From Planctomycetota bacterium (GTDB taxonomy: Bacteria; Planctomycetota; Planctomycetia; Pirellulales; Pirellulaceae), in contig CAUJHS010000060.1 of NCBI GenBank assembly GCA_963204915.1, positions 124,001 to 188,000 on the forward strand: a stretch of DNA of 64,000 bases. The letters are read 5' to 3'. A model generated the notes under the pieces. The model saw nothing but the letters and a program-made list of their open reading frames with translations. It made no database searches and was not told the origin of the DNA. A program made the position numbers and the translations under genes. This document shows positions 1-9,203 of this stretch, one piece after another (within the stretch, counting starts at the first letter, position 1; each line of letters starts with the position of its first letter).

Positions 1-660
1 ATTGTCGATTCGATTCGCGTGCGCAAAGGCACGCACGACAACATGCGTTATCCGGGTTTCGGAGTCGGCGGCTATTGCCTGACCAAGGACTCTCTGTTGG
101 CGCAATGGGCCAGCGTGCATTTGTTCGACTCGGACGTAACGCTTGATATGACGCTTCAAGCCCTGCGCACGAACTACCAGATGCCGCTGCACACGCTCGG
201 TCATTTGAGCGATTTGTTGGATGGCGAGCTGTCGGGCAAAACCATCGCCGTATGCGGCGTCGCCTATTTGCCCGGTGTGGCCGATACGCGCAACTCGCCC
301 ACCGAGTTGCTCTTGGAGAAACTCGAGCAGGCCGGTGCTCGGCCGGTGGTGCATGATCCCTGTTTGACGACATGGCCCGAGGCGCCGCATATCGTCTTGG
401 CGTCCGACCTAGCGACCGCCCTGCGCGACGCCGACGGCGTGGTGCTGGCGGTGCCGCACCGTGATTACCTGAACGTGACCGCGGAGCAATGGACCACCTA
501 CTGTCGCGCCGGGCAGGCGGTGGTCGATGCGCAAAACATATTGGACGATCACACGGCGGAGCGGTTGCACGCAGCCGGCTGTCGTTTACGAGGCGTTGGT
601 AAAGGACATTGGCACAAACGAGGATACTCATGTCACAAGTTGGAACACGCCGCATCTTGA
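1..660 (+). CDS. Nucleotide-sugar 6-dehydrogenase, C-terminal part (5' truncated by window edge)
   Basis: The reading frame is open from base 1, so the start lies outside the window; about 219 residues are seen. The family oxidises C6 of a UDP-sugar to a uronic acid with two NAD+. The stretch GFGVGGYCLTKD near residues 20-31 is the catalytic-cysteine motif of UDP-glucose/UDP-ManNAc dehydrogenases, with Thr where many members have Pro. The C-terminal Rossmann domain (VCGVAYLPGVADTRNSP, then VVHDP) binds the UDP-sugar. The next gene starts inside its last 31 bases, so the two are co-transcribed. The exact substrate cannot be read from sequence; a UDP-HexNAc is plausible given the aminosugar genes that follow. 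Confidence 0.9.
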   Translation: MVDSIRVRKGTHDNMRYPGFGVGGYCLTKDSLLAQWASVHLFDSDVTLDMTLQALRTNYQMPLHTLGHLSDLLDGELSGKTIAVCGVAYLPGVADTRNSPTELLLEKLEQAGARPVVHDPCLTTWPEAPHIVLASDLATALRDADGVVLAVPHRDYLNVTAEQWTTYCRAGQAVVDAQNILDDHTAERLHAAGCRLRGVGKGHWHKRGYSCHKLEHAAS

Positions 661-1667
661 TCACCGGCGGCGCCGGGTTCGTCGGATATCATTTGACTTC
701 CGAGCTTTGCAAAGAAGCCACGAATGAGATCGTGCTTGTCGATAACTTTGCGCGCGGGCGCCGTGACGCAGAGCTAAACGCCCTGCTCGCGAAGCCTAAC
801 GTGCGAATCGTCTCGGGCGATCTGACGCGTCCGGAAGTTTATGAACAACTGGGCGACGGTTACGACGAGGTGTATCACCTGGCCGCCGTGATCGGCGTTA
901 AGCACGTGCTGGAGCGGCCCGAAGCCGTGGTGCGCGTGAACGCGCTCTCCACGATTTTGCTGCTGGACTGGTTCACCGCGGGGAACAACGGCAAGTTGCT
1001 GTTCTCGTCGACCAGCGAAGCGTACGCCTGGACGCAGAAGTTTCATCAACTTCCCATTCCCACGCCGGAAGATGTGCCGCTGGCGCTGACCGACCTATCC
1101 AACCCGCGCAGCAGTTATGCGGGCAGCAAGATTTTTGGCGAATTGGCGGTTACCCAGTACGGTCAACGTTCCGGTAAACCGTTTGTGATTGTGCGGTACC
1201 ACAACGTGTATGGACCGCGCATGGGGCACGAGCACGTGATTCCCGAGTTGTACGCCCGCGCGCTGCGCGGCGAGTCGCCGCTGGTCGTGTACTCGACGCA
1301 TCATCGCCGCGCGTTCTGTTATGTGCAGGACGCGGTGCGTTGCACGATCGCCGCGATGCGGTCTTCGGCCGCTAATGGGAAGACGTTCAACATTGGCAAC
1401 GACCGCGAGGAAACGCTGATTGGCGATCTGGCTAAGAAAATCCTCGCGCGCGCAAATCGTCCTCAGACGATAACGGCCAAAGACGCGGTCAATGATCCAA
1501 TCAACCGCCGTTGCCCCGATGTTTCCCGCGCGCGAAACGTACTTGGCTTCGAACCGCAAGTTTCGCTCGATCAAGGTTTGGACTTAACCTTGGCGTGGTA
1601 TCACCGCGAGCTTACACAACAAGCCGCATCCTCAAAGGAAGGCCGTCATGACCGACAAGTCGCCTAA
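630..1667 (+). CDS. NAD-dependent epimerase/dehydratase (extended SDR)
   Basis: A 345-residue extended short-chain dehydrogenase. The N-terminus carries the Rossmann motif TGGAGFVG. The catalytic Ser lies in SSTSEAY and the Tyr-x3-Lys is YAGSK, so the active site is complete. Such enzymes perform 4-epimerisation, 4,6-dehydration or decarboxylation of nucleotide sugars. ATG at 630 is chosen because CGAGGA ends five bases before it; an upstream in-frame TTG at 609 is less likely. It overlaps the dehydrogenase upstream by 31 bases and the aminotransferase downstream by 20, implying translational coupling. A role feeding a 4-keto or uronic sugar to the aminotransferase is inferred; the precise reaction is not determinable. 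Confidence 0.9.
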   Translation: MSQVGTRRILITGGAGFVGYHLTSELCKEATNEIVLVDNFARGRRDAELNALLAKPNVRIVSGDLTRPEVYEQLGDGYDEVYHLAAVIGVKHVLERPEAVVRVNALSTILLLDWFTAGNNGKLLFSSTSEAYAWTQKFHQLPIPTPEDVPLALTDLSNPRSSYAGSKIFGELAVTQYGQRSGKPFVIVRYHNVYGPRMGHEHVIPELYARALRGESPLVVYSTHHRRAFCYVQDAVRCTIAAMRSSAANGKTFNIGNDREETLIGDLAKKILARANRPQTITAKDAVNDPINRRCPDVSRARNVLGFEPQVSLDQGLDLTLAWYHRELTQQAASSKEGRHDRQVA

Positions 1668-2865
1668 CGCTCCGGCGGCGCCGATTGCGCTGTACACGCC
1701 CGAGATTCGCGGCAATGAGTGGAAGTACGTCAAAGAGTGTCTCGACACGGCTTGGGTCTCGTCGGTCGGCGCGTTCGTCGATCGCTTTGAACACATGTTG
1801 GCCGAGCGCATGGGCGTACATCACGCCGTCGCGGTGACGAGCGGAACAGCGGCCTTGCACACCGCACTCAACTTGATGGGCGTGACGCAGGACGACGAAG
1901 TGCTCGTCTCGACGCTCACGTTCATCGCTTCGGCCAATGCCGTGCGGTATTGCGGCGCCTGGCCCGTGTTCATCGACGCGGAGCCGAACCACTGGCAGAT
2001 GGATCCGCAACGGGTCGAGGAATTCCTAACCCGACGTTGCGAACGTCGTGGCGATGGCGTGTATAACCGTCGCACGGGCCGCCGCGTACGGGCGCTTTTG
2101 CCTGTGCACATGCTGGGCCATCCCGTCGATATGGACCCTATTCTGGAGATCGCTAAGAGATTTGAACTGCGAGTGATCGAAGACGCTGCCGAAGGGCTCG
2201 GCGTGCAGTATAAGGGCCGCTCGGTAGGAGGCTTGGGCGATGTCGGCTGCATCAGCTTTAACGGCAACAAGCTGATTACCACAGGCGGCGGAGGAGCAGT
2301 TCTGACGAATGATCCGGAACTCGCCCGGCGCGCCCGCTACCTGACAACGCAAGCCAAAGACGATCCGCTGGAATTCGTGCACGGCGAGGTTGGCTATAAT
2401 TACCGGCTGACGAATCTTCAAGCGGCGATGGGCTGCGGTCAACTTGAGTGCGTCGACGAGTTTATCGCCGCCAAACGGGATATTGCCGAGGTTTATCGCG
2501 AGCGGTTGCGTGATGTGCCCGGTGTGACGTTCTTCACGCCATCGCCGCAGGCGCAATGCACCTACTGGATGAACACGCTGCGGATTCAGCCCGCAGAATA
2601 CGGGAAAACTAGTCGGCAACTCATGAAGGAGTTGCAGGCGCGCGGCGTCCAAACGCGCCCCTTGTGGCAGCCCATGCACCTGAGTCCGGCGCATCGGGGT
2701 TGCGAATCCGTCTTGACCGGAGTTGCCGATCAACTGTACTCTCAGTGCCTCACCGTGCCATCGTCGGTGGGATTGCGGCGCGAGGAGGCGGAGTTTGTGT
2801 GTGAGGCCATTGCTTCTCTGGCCTCCCCAAGTTCGTTTTGCCGCAATTACCGCGAGGCCGGATAA
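1648..2865 (+). CDS. LegC-family PLP-dependent sugar aminotransferase (DegT/DnrJ/EryC1)
   Basis: A 405-residue DegT/DnrJ/EryC1 aminotransferase that places an amino group on a keto nucleotide-sugar. The N-terminal stretch NEWKYVKECLDTAWVSSVG is the signature of the LegC branch (UDP-4-keto-6-deoxy-GlcNAc aminotransferases of legionaminic/bacillosamine-type pathways). SGTAALHTAL contacts the cofactor phosphate, EDAAEGLG holds the Asp that binds the PLP ring nitrogen, and SFNGNKLITTGGGG contains the Lys expected to form the Schiff base. AAGGAAGG precedes the ATG. The other legionaminate genes (NeuB-, NeuC- and NeuA-like) are absent from the window, so the product may be another 4-amino sugar or those genes may lie upstream. 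Confidence 0.9.
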   Translation: MTDKSPNAPAAPIALYTPEIRGNEWKYVKECLDTAWVSSVGAFVDRFEHMLAERMGVHHAVAVTSGTAALHTALNLMGVTQDDEVLVSTLTFIASANAVRYCGAWPVFIDAEPNHWQMDPQRVEEFLTRRCERRGDGVYNRRTGRRVRALLPVHMLGHPVDMDPILEIAKRFELRVIEDAAEGLGVQYKGRSVGGLGDVGCISFNGNKLITTGGGGAVLTNDPELARRARYLTTQAKDDPLEFVHGEVGYNYRLTNLQAAMGCGQLECVDEFIAAKRDIAEVYRERLRDVPGVTFFTPSPQAQCTYWMNTLRIQPAEYGKTSRQLMKELQARGVQTRPLWQPMHLSPAHRGCESVLTGVADQLYSQCLTVPSSVGLRREEAEFVCEAIASLASPSSFCRNYREAG

Positions 2866-2965
2866 GGTGCGCCGATGTTTTTGCGTATGACGGACCGCGT
2901 CAGGCGCACACGGCCAACCTGCCCTTGAGTTTTAGTCGGGCTTTTCCCAAGGAGGGGATCGAGTC

Positions 2966-3853
2966 TTGGCGCTACGCATCATTCCACGGCTGGACATCAA
3001 AGGCCCCAATCTGGTCAAGGGCATACACCTGGAAGGCCTCCGGGTGCTCGGCAAGCCCGAACGTTTCGCCCGCCATTACTACGAAAACGGCGCGGACGAG
3101 CTGCTTTACATGGACACCGTAGCGAGCTTGTACGGCCGCAATGGCCTGCTGGACCTCATCAGTCGCACCGCCCAAGAGGTGTTCATTCCCTTAACGGTAG
3201 GAGGCGGGATTCGCTCGCTTGCAGACATTCGCGCTGCGTTGAACGCTGGCGCCGATAAGGTCTCGATCAATACCGCCGCGATTCGCCGCCCCGAGTTTAT
3301 TCGCGAGGCGGCCCGGCAGTTTGGATCTTCAACCATTGTCGTATCGATCGAAGCAATTCGTCGGCCTGATGGAAACTACGAGGCGTACACGGACAATGGC
3401 CGTGGGCCAACGGGCGTGAGCGCCCTCAACTGGGCCAAGCAAGCCGCAGAGCTAGGCGCCGGCGAACTGCTCGTTACGGCCATTCATCAAGAAGGGACTG
3501 GGCGAGGCTTCGATCTCGAACTGACGCGGTCCATAGCTACGGCCGTCTCGATACCTGTTATCGCCTGCGGCGGCGCTGGCAAAGTCGAACACGTTGGCGA
3601 TGTCATTGAGAAGGGCCAAGCTGACGCTGTTTGTGTGGCGTCGCTACTGCATTATCACTGTTTCGAGGAACTTTGTTCTTCGTCGGAAGATTACTCGGCG
3701 GAAGGCAATACCGACTTTCTGGCGCTTCGCTCGCGATTTTCGCGCGTGCAAAGCACGACGATCTCCGCCATCAAAACGGAAGTCCACCGACGAGGTTACG
3801 CTGTTCGCATGTGGGAATCGCCGCAAGTTACGGGGGAGGTGATGTTTCGATGA
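2966..3853 (+). CDS. HisF-like amidination subunit (not histidine biosynthesis)
   Basis: A 295-residue (beta/alpha)8 barrel protein related to the cyclase subunit of imidazole glycerol phosphate synthase. It starts at TTG, after a strong AAGGAGGGG. Context (HisH-like, then N-acetyl-sugar amidotransferase) matches the known WbpG/HisH2/HisF2-type sets that convert an N-acetyl group to acetamidino, where the HisF-like subunit channels ammonia. RLDIK keeps the first catalytic Asp of true HisF, but the second (usually in AIDAKR) is Glu in SIEAIRR, and the SMDRDGT loop reads AIHQEGT, so cyclase activity is doubtful. The C-terminus runs about 40 residues beyond the barrel. Confidence 0.88.
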   Translation: MALRIIPRLDIKGPNLVKGIHLEGLRVLGKPERFARHYYENGADELLYMDTVASLYGRNGLLDLISRTAQEVFIPLTVGGGIRSLADIRAALNAGADKVSINTAAIRRPEFIREAARQFGSSTIVVSIEAIRRPDGNYEAYTDNGRGPTGVSALNWAKQAAELGAGELLVTAIHQEGTGRGFDLELTRSIATAVSIPVIACGGAGKVEHVGDVIEKGQADAVCVASLLHYHCFEELCSSSEDYSAEGNTDFLALRSRFSRVQSTTISAIKTEVHRRGYAVRMWESPQVTGEVMFR

Positions 3854-4551
3854 CGACCGTTGCGATTGTTGACTATGGTTTGGGCAATTTGTTCTCCATC
3901 CGCAACGCATGCGAGAATGTGGCGTTGCCTACCATCGTGACCTCAGATCGTAGTCGCATCCTCGATGCGAACGGATTGATTCTGCCGGGCGTAGGCGCCT
4001 TCGGTGACGCAATGGCCTCGCTTCAAGAACGCGGCCTTGTTGACGTCATTCGTGAGTTCGCCGCTTCGGGACGTCCGCTACTGGGCATTTGCCTGGGCAT
4101 GCAGCTGCTGATGTCGGAAAGCTACGAGTTCGGGCATCATACCGGGCTTAATCTAATTCACGGCAAAGTCGTCCATCTTCCGTCGCGCCGTTCCAACGGC
4201 AGCGACATCAAAGTTCCCAAAGTGGGATGGTCGTCGATATCTCCAGTATCAGACGCGCTGTCGCGCCGCTCGTTCGCCGGCACCTTTCTTGAACCAATCA
4301 ACGACGGCGAGTACATGTATTTCGTCCATTCGTACCATTGTGTACCGGTCGACCAGTCGACCGTTGTAGCGACGTCTATGCACGGCGACTATCCCTTTGC
4401 GTGCGCTGTGCAAAAGGAGCGGGTGTATGGTTGTCAGTTCCACCCAGAAAAGAGCGGCCCGCGAGGCCTAAAGATCTATCAAAGCTTTGCGGCCGCGGTT
4501 GCACAAGCATCTCCGCACGGTCACGTCTTAGGCGCGAGATGCGCCGCTTAG
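3850..4551 (+). CDS. HisH-like glutamine amidotransferase (ammonia donor for sugar amidination)
   Basis: A 233-residue class I glutamine amidotransferase. GICLGMQ contains the nucleophilic Cys and QFHPEKS the His-Glu pair, so the triad is complete. IVDYGLGN at the N-terminus is typical of HisH. It should hydrolyse glutamine and pass ammonia through the HisF-like partner to the amidotransferase downstream. The ATG overlaps the HisF-like stop (ATGA) and follows GGGGGAGGTG, so the two subunits are translationally coupled. The start at 3850 is chosen over an upstream in-frame extension inside hisF, because family members begin just before IVDYG. Confidence 0.93.
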   Translation: MTTVAIVDYGLGNLFSIRNACENVALPTIVTSDRSRILDANGLILPGVGAFGDAMASLQERGLVDVIREFAASGRPLLGICLGMQLLMSESYEFGHHTGLNLIHGKVVHLPSRRSNGSDIKVPKVGWSSISPVSDALSRRSFAGTFLEPINDGEYMYFVHSYHCVPVDQSTVVATSMHGDYPFACAVQKERVYGCQFHPEKSGPRGLKIYQSFAAAVAQASPHGHVLGARCAA

Positions 4552-4599
4552 GTTATTAGATTTGTCCCTCACGCTACTTGCGTCCTTGGAGTGTTCGCT

Positions 4600-5820
4600 A
4601 TGCCCTTACCTGAAATCGAGTTTCCGCAGTTCGCCCTACCTCGATTGGACGTGCAGCGGCAATACAAGTTGCCTTCCGAGGTGCAATACTGCAAAAAGTG
4701 CGTCATATCGAACCAGCGGCCCAGAATCACCTTCAATGCCGAAGGAGTATGCTCTGCGTGCCAGTTCGCCGAGGTCAAGCGAACCAAGATCGATTGGAAA
4801 GCTCGTGAGCGGGAATTAGCCGCATTGTGTGATCGGTTCCGTCGCACCGACGGACGCTTTGATGTCATCGTGCCCAGCAGCGGCGGCAAAGATAGCGGAT
4901 ACGTGTCTCACGTGCTCAAAACCCGCTACGGGATGCACCCTCTTACGGTGACTTGGGCGCCGCACTGGTATACCGACATCGGTCGGCAGAACCTGCATGC
5001 GATGATCCACTCGGGGTTCGACAACATCTGCTTCACGCCCAACGGTCAGGTTCATCGCATCATGACTCGTTTGGCGTTTGTCAATTTGGGCGATCCCTTT
5101 CAGCCGTTTATCTATGGCCAGAAGAATTTTCCTCTCAACATGGCGGTCCAGTATGACATTCCGCTCATCATGTACGGAGAAAACGGCGAGGTCGAATATG
5201 GCGGCGACATGAAGAACGCCTTCAAGCCGACGCACGACACTTCGGAAGACCTGATTAAGCATTACTTCTCGGGAATTTCACCCGAAGATTGGGCGAAACA
5301 CGGTGTCTCTGCGCATGACTTGTCCGTCTACCGCGGCCCAACTCAAGAAGGTGTCAAGCGCGTCGGCGTCGAATGCCACTTTATGGGGTACTACCACAAA
5401 TGGATTCCTCAAGAGCTGTACTACCATTGTGTGGAACACACCGGCTTCTGCCCCAATCCTGATGGCCGCTCCGAAGGCACTTACTCCAAGTACGCTAGTC
5501 TGGATGATCGCTTAGACGGATTCCACTACTACCTGGCCTTCATCAAGTTTGGCATCGGGCGGTGTACGTCAGACGCTTCTCACGAAATCCGCGACGGACA
5601 CATCACGCGAGAAGAAGGCGTGGCGCTTGTGCGCCAATTCGACGGCGAGTTTCCGCAGAAGCACTATCACGAATTCCTGGAGTATACCGGACTCACGGAC
5701 AAAGAATTCCACCAAACCGTCGACAACTGGCGCAGTCCGCACCTTTGGTCCAAGGTGAACGGCGAATGGGTGCTCAAGGCCGCTGTTTGGCACGACGAGC
5801 ATCTCGCGAAAGCTGCTTAG
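4600..5820 (+). CDS. N-acetyl sugar amidotransferase (WbpG/PseA-type)
   Basis: A 406-residue ATP-pyrophosphatase-fold enzyme of the N-acetyl-sugar amidotransferase family, which activates a sugar N-acetyl group with ATP and installs an amidine. The N-terminal YCKKC...GVCSAC pattern (four Cys) is the family's probable zinc knuckle, and SSGGKDSGY is the PP-loop. GGAG sits eight bases before the ATG at 4600. Ammonia would come from the HisH/HisF-like pair immediately upstream. This copy has a roughly 25-residue N-terminal extension before the Cys motif. A second, divergent copy lies at 13027-14157, so the cluster encodes two such activities. Confidence 0.9.
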   Translation: MPLPEIEFPQFALPRLDVQRQYKLPSEVQYCKKCVISNQRPRITFNAEGVCSACQFAEVKRTKIDWKARERELAALCDRFRRTDGRFDVIVPSSGGKDSGYVSHVLKTRYGMHPLTVTWAPHWYTDIGRQNLHAMIHSGFDNICFTPNGQVHRIMTRLAFVNLGDPFQPFIYGQKNFPLNMAVQYDIPLIMYGENGEVEYGGDMKNAFKPTHDTSEDLIKHYFSGISPEDWAKHGVSAHDLSVYRGPTQEGVKRVGVECHFMGYYHKWIPQELYYHCVEHTGFCPNPDGRSEGTYSKYASLDDRLDGFHYYLAFIKFGIGRCTSDASHEIRDGHITREEGVALVRQFDGEFPQKHYHEFLEYTGLTDKEFHQTVDNWRSPHLWSKVNGEWVLKAAVWHDEHLAKAA

Positions 5821-6083
5821 CACTGTGTTGGACGTGTCCTTCCACACTTCCGTTTGAGGCCAACGCAACCCATGAGGAAAGAAGACGCTCATGGGGCCGA
5901 TACGCATAATGCGGCCGAGGAAGAACAAGCGACCGCAGCTTGCAGAACCTCCAATGTTTTGTTCGATTTCGGAGGTGACTACTCGGAACGAACTTCGCCA
6001 GCGAATCGGCTCGGCTGGAGTCGTGCTCTTTGGGTTCGCGACGGCAGTTGGCCTGCTTCCTCAAGCGTCGAAAGTATTCCGGA

Positions 6084-7595
6084 ATGGGTAAGGCTGGAAT
6101 CAGCAGCGATCTCGCACGGCTCGGTTCGAAGACCGCGGTTTACGGACTGGGAATGATCTTGCTGCGGGGATTGAACTTTTTCCTGCTGCCTCTCTATACA
6201 CGGGTTCTAACAACGGAAGACTTTGGTCTCATTGTCATTTGCATGACCGTCCATTCGCTGCTGGCCATGCTTATGCCGTTGGGATTCGATAACGGCTTAC
6301 TACGATACTTCTTTGCCGCGAAAAGCTCCACTGAGCAAGGTGAAGCGGTCTGGACGAACTGGGTTTCGCTGTTGGTGGGCTCTGGGGTGTTGGCGTTGGC
6401 GTTAGACTGCCTGGGTGGCCGACTTTTTCAGCATCTTCTGCCCGGCGTGCCTTTTCATCCCCTGATTCGACTTGCAATCTGGGGAGCCTTTTTCCAAACT
6501 CATATCCAGTTTTTCTATAGCCTACTTCGCTTTCGCGAACAGGCGGGCTGGCATGTTGCGACAACGGCTTTCCAGGCAGTAACGAGCGCGTTTCTCGTGA
6601 TTTACCTCGTCGCGGGACGTGGGCTTGGTGCGTATGGGTATTTGCTAGGATTGACTTCGACGTCCGGCGTTTGTGCGTGCATTTACGTTGTTTGCATTCT
6701 ACGCTGTTCGCGTTTTCACTTTCGCCGCGATTGGTTACGACCCATCATGGCGTACGGCCTACCGCTCATGCCGCATGTCCTCTCAGGCTGGGTTTTAGAA
6801 CTTTCTGACCGGGCGATCTTAAAGCGGTACACCCCGCTCCATGATGTCGGCGTCTATGGCGTGGGCTACCAAATCGCAACGCTACTGTCGATTGTCGCGG
6901 CTTGCGCTAATAGCGCATGGGTGCCTTTCCTATTTCAGCGTGTCGAAGAGAAGGGCGACGCCGCAAAGCCCGAGTTGGCGCGACTTGCCACGTATCACGC
7001 GATGTCGATGACTTGGTTGGCCCTGGGATTTGTGCTCTTTGCGCTCTACTCGGTGAAGATTTTCGCTTCCGATGAATTCCTCCCGGCGGCCACCATTGTG
7101 CCTTGGGTGGTGCTCGGCCACTTGTGCGCCGCGCTCTATCAGGTTCCAGGAAACCTGCTCTTTGTTCGAGGTCGCCCATGGATGATTTCCGGCGCGACGA
7201 TTCTAGCAGGGCTTGCAAATGTCGGCTTGAACCTCTGGCTTGTACCGAAGTTTGGAATTTTGGCGGCGGCGTGGACAACGCTTGCATCCTATGCCCTTTT
7301 GTTGACCCTCGTTTGGTTGGGCTCGCTATTTTGCTTTCCACTACCCTACGAATATCGTAGGTATGGCGCCGTATTTGGCGTAGCCGGCGGTGTCTTACTC
7401 ATCCAGTTTCTCTTGCCTCCAATGCCCACCATTTGGGATATCTTTGTGCGCGCCGGCCTCTGGTTGAGTTTTCCGTTGATATTGGCCGCGGGCGGCTTTT
7501 TGCATGCAAGTGAAAAGGCGAAGCTTCTGGCGATCTCCAGGCGAGCCCTTAGTGCGATTGAGTTTAGGAGTTTAGCATGGACGAAAAACCGTTAA
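6084..7595 (+). CDS. Oligosaccharide flippase (Wzx-like, MOP superfamily)
   Basis: A 503-residue membrane protein with 12-14 predicted hydrophobic segments along its length. The opening LARLGSKTAVYGLGMILLRGLNFFLLPLYTR is the usual first two segments of polysaccharide-transporter/MATE-like flippases. It should move the lipid-linked repeat unit across the inner membrane. ATG 6084 is preferred because family alignment starts there; an in-frame TTG at 6030 would add 18 residues of non-family sequence. The Shine-Dalgarno sequence is weak. The 263-base gap upstream shows no other gene. The next gene starts inside its last 19 bases. Confidence 0.9.
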   Translation: MGKAGISSDLARLGSKTAVYGLGMILLRGLNFFLLPLYTRVLTTEDFGLIVICMTVHSLLAMLMPLGFDNGLLRYFFAAKSSTEQGEAVWTNWVSLLVGSGVLALALDCLGGRLFQHLLPGVPFHPLIRLAIWGAFFQTHIQFFYSLLRFREQAGWHVATTAFQAVTSAFLVIYLVAGRGLGAYGYLLGLTSTSGVCACIYVVCILRCSRFHFRRDWLRPIMAYGLPLMPHVLSGWVLELSDRAILKRYTPLHDVGVYGVGYQIATLLSIVAACANSAWVPFLFQRVEEKGDAAKPELARLATYHAMSMTWLALGFVLFALYSVKIFASDEFLPAATIVPWVVLGHLCAALYQVPGNLLFVRGRPWMISGATILAGLANVGLNLWLVPKFGILAAAWTTLASYALLLTLVWLGSLFCFPLPYEYRRYGAVFGVAGGVLLIQFLLPPMPTIWDIFVRAGLWLSFPLILAAGGFLHASEKAKLLAISRRALSAIEFRSLAWTKNR

Positions 7596-9148
7596 TGAGT
7601 TACGCCGAGTTCGCGGCGACTCTCAAGGAAGTTGAAACGACTTTTCCAATTAATAACTGGGTCGCTTCAGGCTTACGGATTTGGCCGCTAATCAGGCTGT
7701 ACATCTACTGGACATGCGCGATTTCAATTCCTTACGCGGTGAAGTCTAGATCTCGCTCTCAAAGACTGTGGGACATCGCCCGACGAGAATCGCACATCTT
7801 GTCAAACGAACTGAAAGCGCATCTTTTCGAACGGAAGAAGAACCAACACCTTCGAGGGAACGGTACAAGCGAGGTCGTTTTGTTAAGCGATGGCGTTTCC
7901 TTTGTGAAACTTGACGGCGCGTATTACGATCGACTGTGTGATCCACTCGAAGACTATTACCGTAATCAAGGTGTGCAAACGCTCAAGTTGACGCGTCACA
8001 TTCCGCTTCTCCCGCGGTACGCCCCGTCGATGCTGATAGGCCGTCAGCTTCAACAGATTCGCGCGCGCCATTTGCTTCAAGAGCGAATCCACGGGCGACA
8101 AAATCATCCAGCGAAAGGGTTTGCCGAACTATGCGAGTTTATGCATCGCTGTTATGGAATCTCATTGAACTGGCTGCATTTCGAGCGAGAAGCAGCGTTA
8201 GTCCAGCACTATAGCAATTTCTTTGAGAAAAAGTTGCGCGCCGCAAAAGCACGCCTTGGCTTCGTCGTGAACTATTACTCAGACGAGGGCTTTGCTTTTT
8301 GCTTAGCGTGTCGACGCCTGGGCATACCCTCCGTGGAGGTTCAACACGGAGTCCAAGGCGAGTTTCACGCCGCGTATGGGAACTGGAACAATTTGCCGAT
8401 CGGAGGCTACGACGTTCTGCCGTCGCACTTTCTCGTGTGGAGCGACACCGAGGCCCAGGCGATCCGCCAATGGGCGGATCGGCCTGATCTCATGACTAAA
8501 GCAATTGCCGCTGGAAATCGATTCTTAAGTCTTTGCCATGCAGACCAACTGCCCGCCTTGCGCGAATCGATCGCAAAAATCAGACAGTTCGTCCGCCCTG
8601 AGGCGACTCAGGTGCTTTATACCCTGTGCTACGCCGACGATGCGCAACGACTCCGCCCCCTTTGCGGTACGATTCGACAGAGTCAAAGCAAAACAGACAT
8701 CCAGTGGTGGATACGTCTCCACCCTGGCGGACTTTCTCGACTGCCGGAAATGAAATCTTGCTTACAAGAGGCGGGTGTACCTGCGGCGCAAGTCGACCTG
8801 GCGACTAACTTGCCGCTATATGCGGTGCTTCCGCAGATGCACGCCCACGTGACCGAAGCATCCTCCACAGTAATCGAGGCGGAGTCCTTTGGCGTGCCGA
8901 GCGTCGTTACTAACTCCTGGGGCGTCGAACTTTTTCCGTCGCAAGTGCGGTCAGGAATGGTCGAGTTCGCGGACGGCGCTGATCTCCTGCCAAGAATTTT
9001 ATGTCAGGTGAAAAGTCACTGTCGCGCTAGCGCCCGGTACGACGCAAGCAAATCTATTGCGCATAACGGGCAAGTACTTGACGAGCTTCTATACGAGGCG
9101 CGTTCTCTCAGCCTTCGACAACCGAACCGTCGAATCGTTGCCGCATGA
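7577..9148 (+). CDS. Putative GT-B glycosyltransferase / capsule-type transferase
   Basis: A 523-residue protein with no family I can name firmly. The C-terminal half has features of GT-B enzymes of the CDP-glycerol/polysialyl/KpsS-like kind: VEVQHGVQGE near the domain boundary, IRLHPGG as a conserved His-Pro turn, and VTEASSTVIEAESFGVP as the nucleotide-sugar-binding loop with its acidic residue. The N-terminal 180 residues are less conserved-looking and carry a hydrophobic stretch near residues 35-55 that may associate with the membrane. AGGAG precedes the ATG, which overlaps the flippase end. It probably adds a sugar or polyol phosphate to the repeat unit; the donor is unknown. Confidence 0.75.
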   Translation: MDEKPLMSYAEFAATLKEVETTFPINNWVASGLRIWPLIRLYIYWTCAISIPYAVKSRSRSQRLWDIARRESHILSNELKAHLFERKKNQHLRGNGTSEVVLLSDGVSFVKLDGAYYDRLCDPLEDYYRNQGVQTLKLTRHIPLLPRYAPSMLIGRQLQQIRARHLLQERIHGRQNHPAKGFAELCEFMHRCYGISLNWLHFEREAALVQHYSNFFEKKLRAAKARLGFVVNYYSDEGFAFCLACRRLGIPSVEVQHGVQGEFHAAYGNWNNLPIGGYDVLPSHFLVWSDTEAQAIRQWADRPDLMTKAIAAGNRFLSLCHADQLPALRESIAKIRQFVRPEATQVLYTLCYADDAQRLRPLCGTIRQSQSKTDIQWWIRLHPGGLSRLPEMKSCLQEAGVPAAQVDLATNLPLYAVLPQMHAHVTEASSTVIEAESFGVPSVVTNSWGVELFPSQVRSGMVEFADGADLLPRILCQVKSHCRASARYDASKSIAHNGQVLDELLYEARSLSLRQPNRRIVAA

Positions 9149-9203
9149 AATTCAGCGAGGCAAGCTGCTACCCAGTTTTTCCAACCGTGTTGAAGGACTC
9201 CGC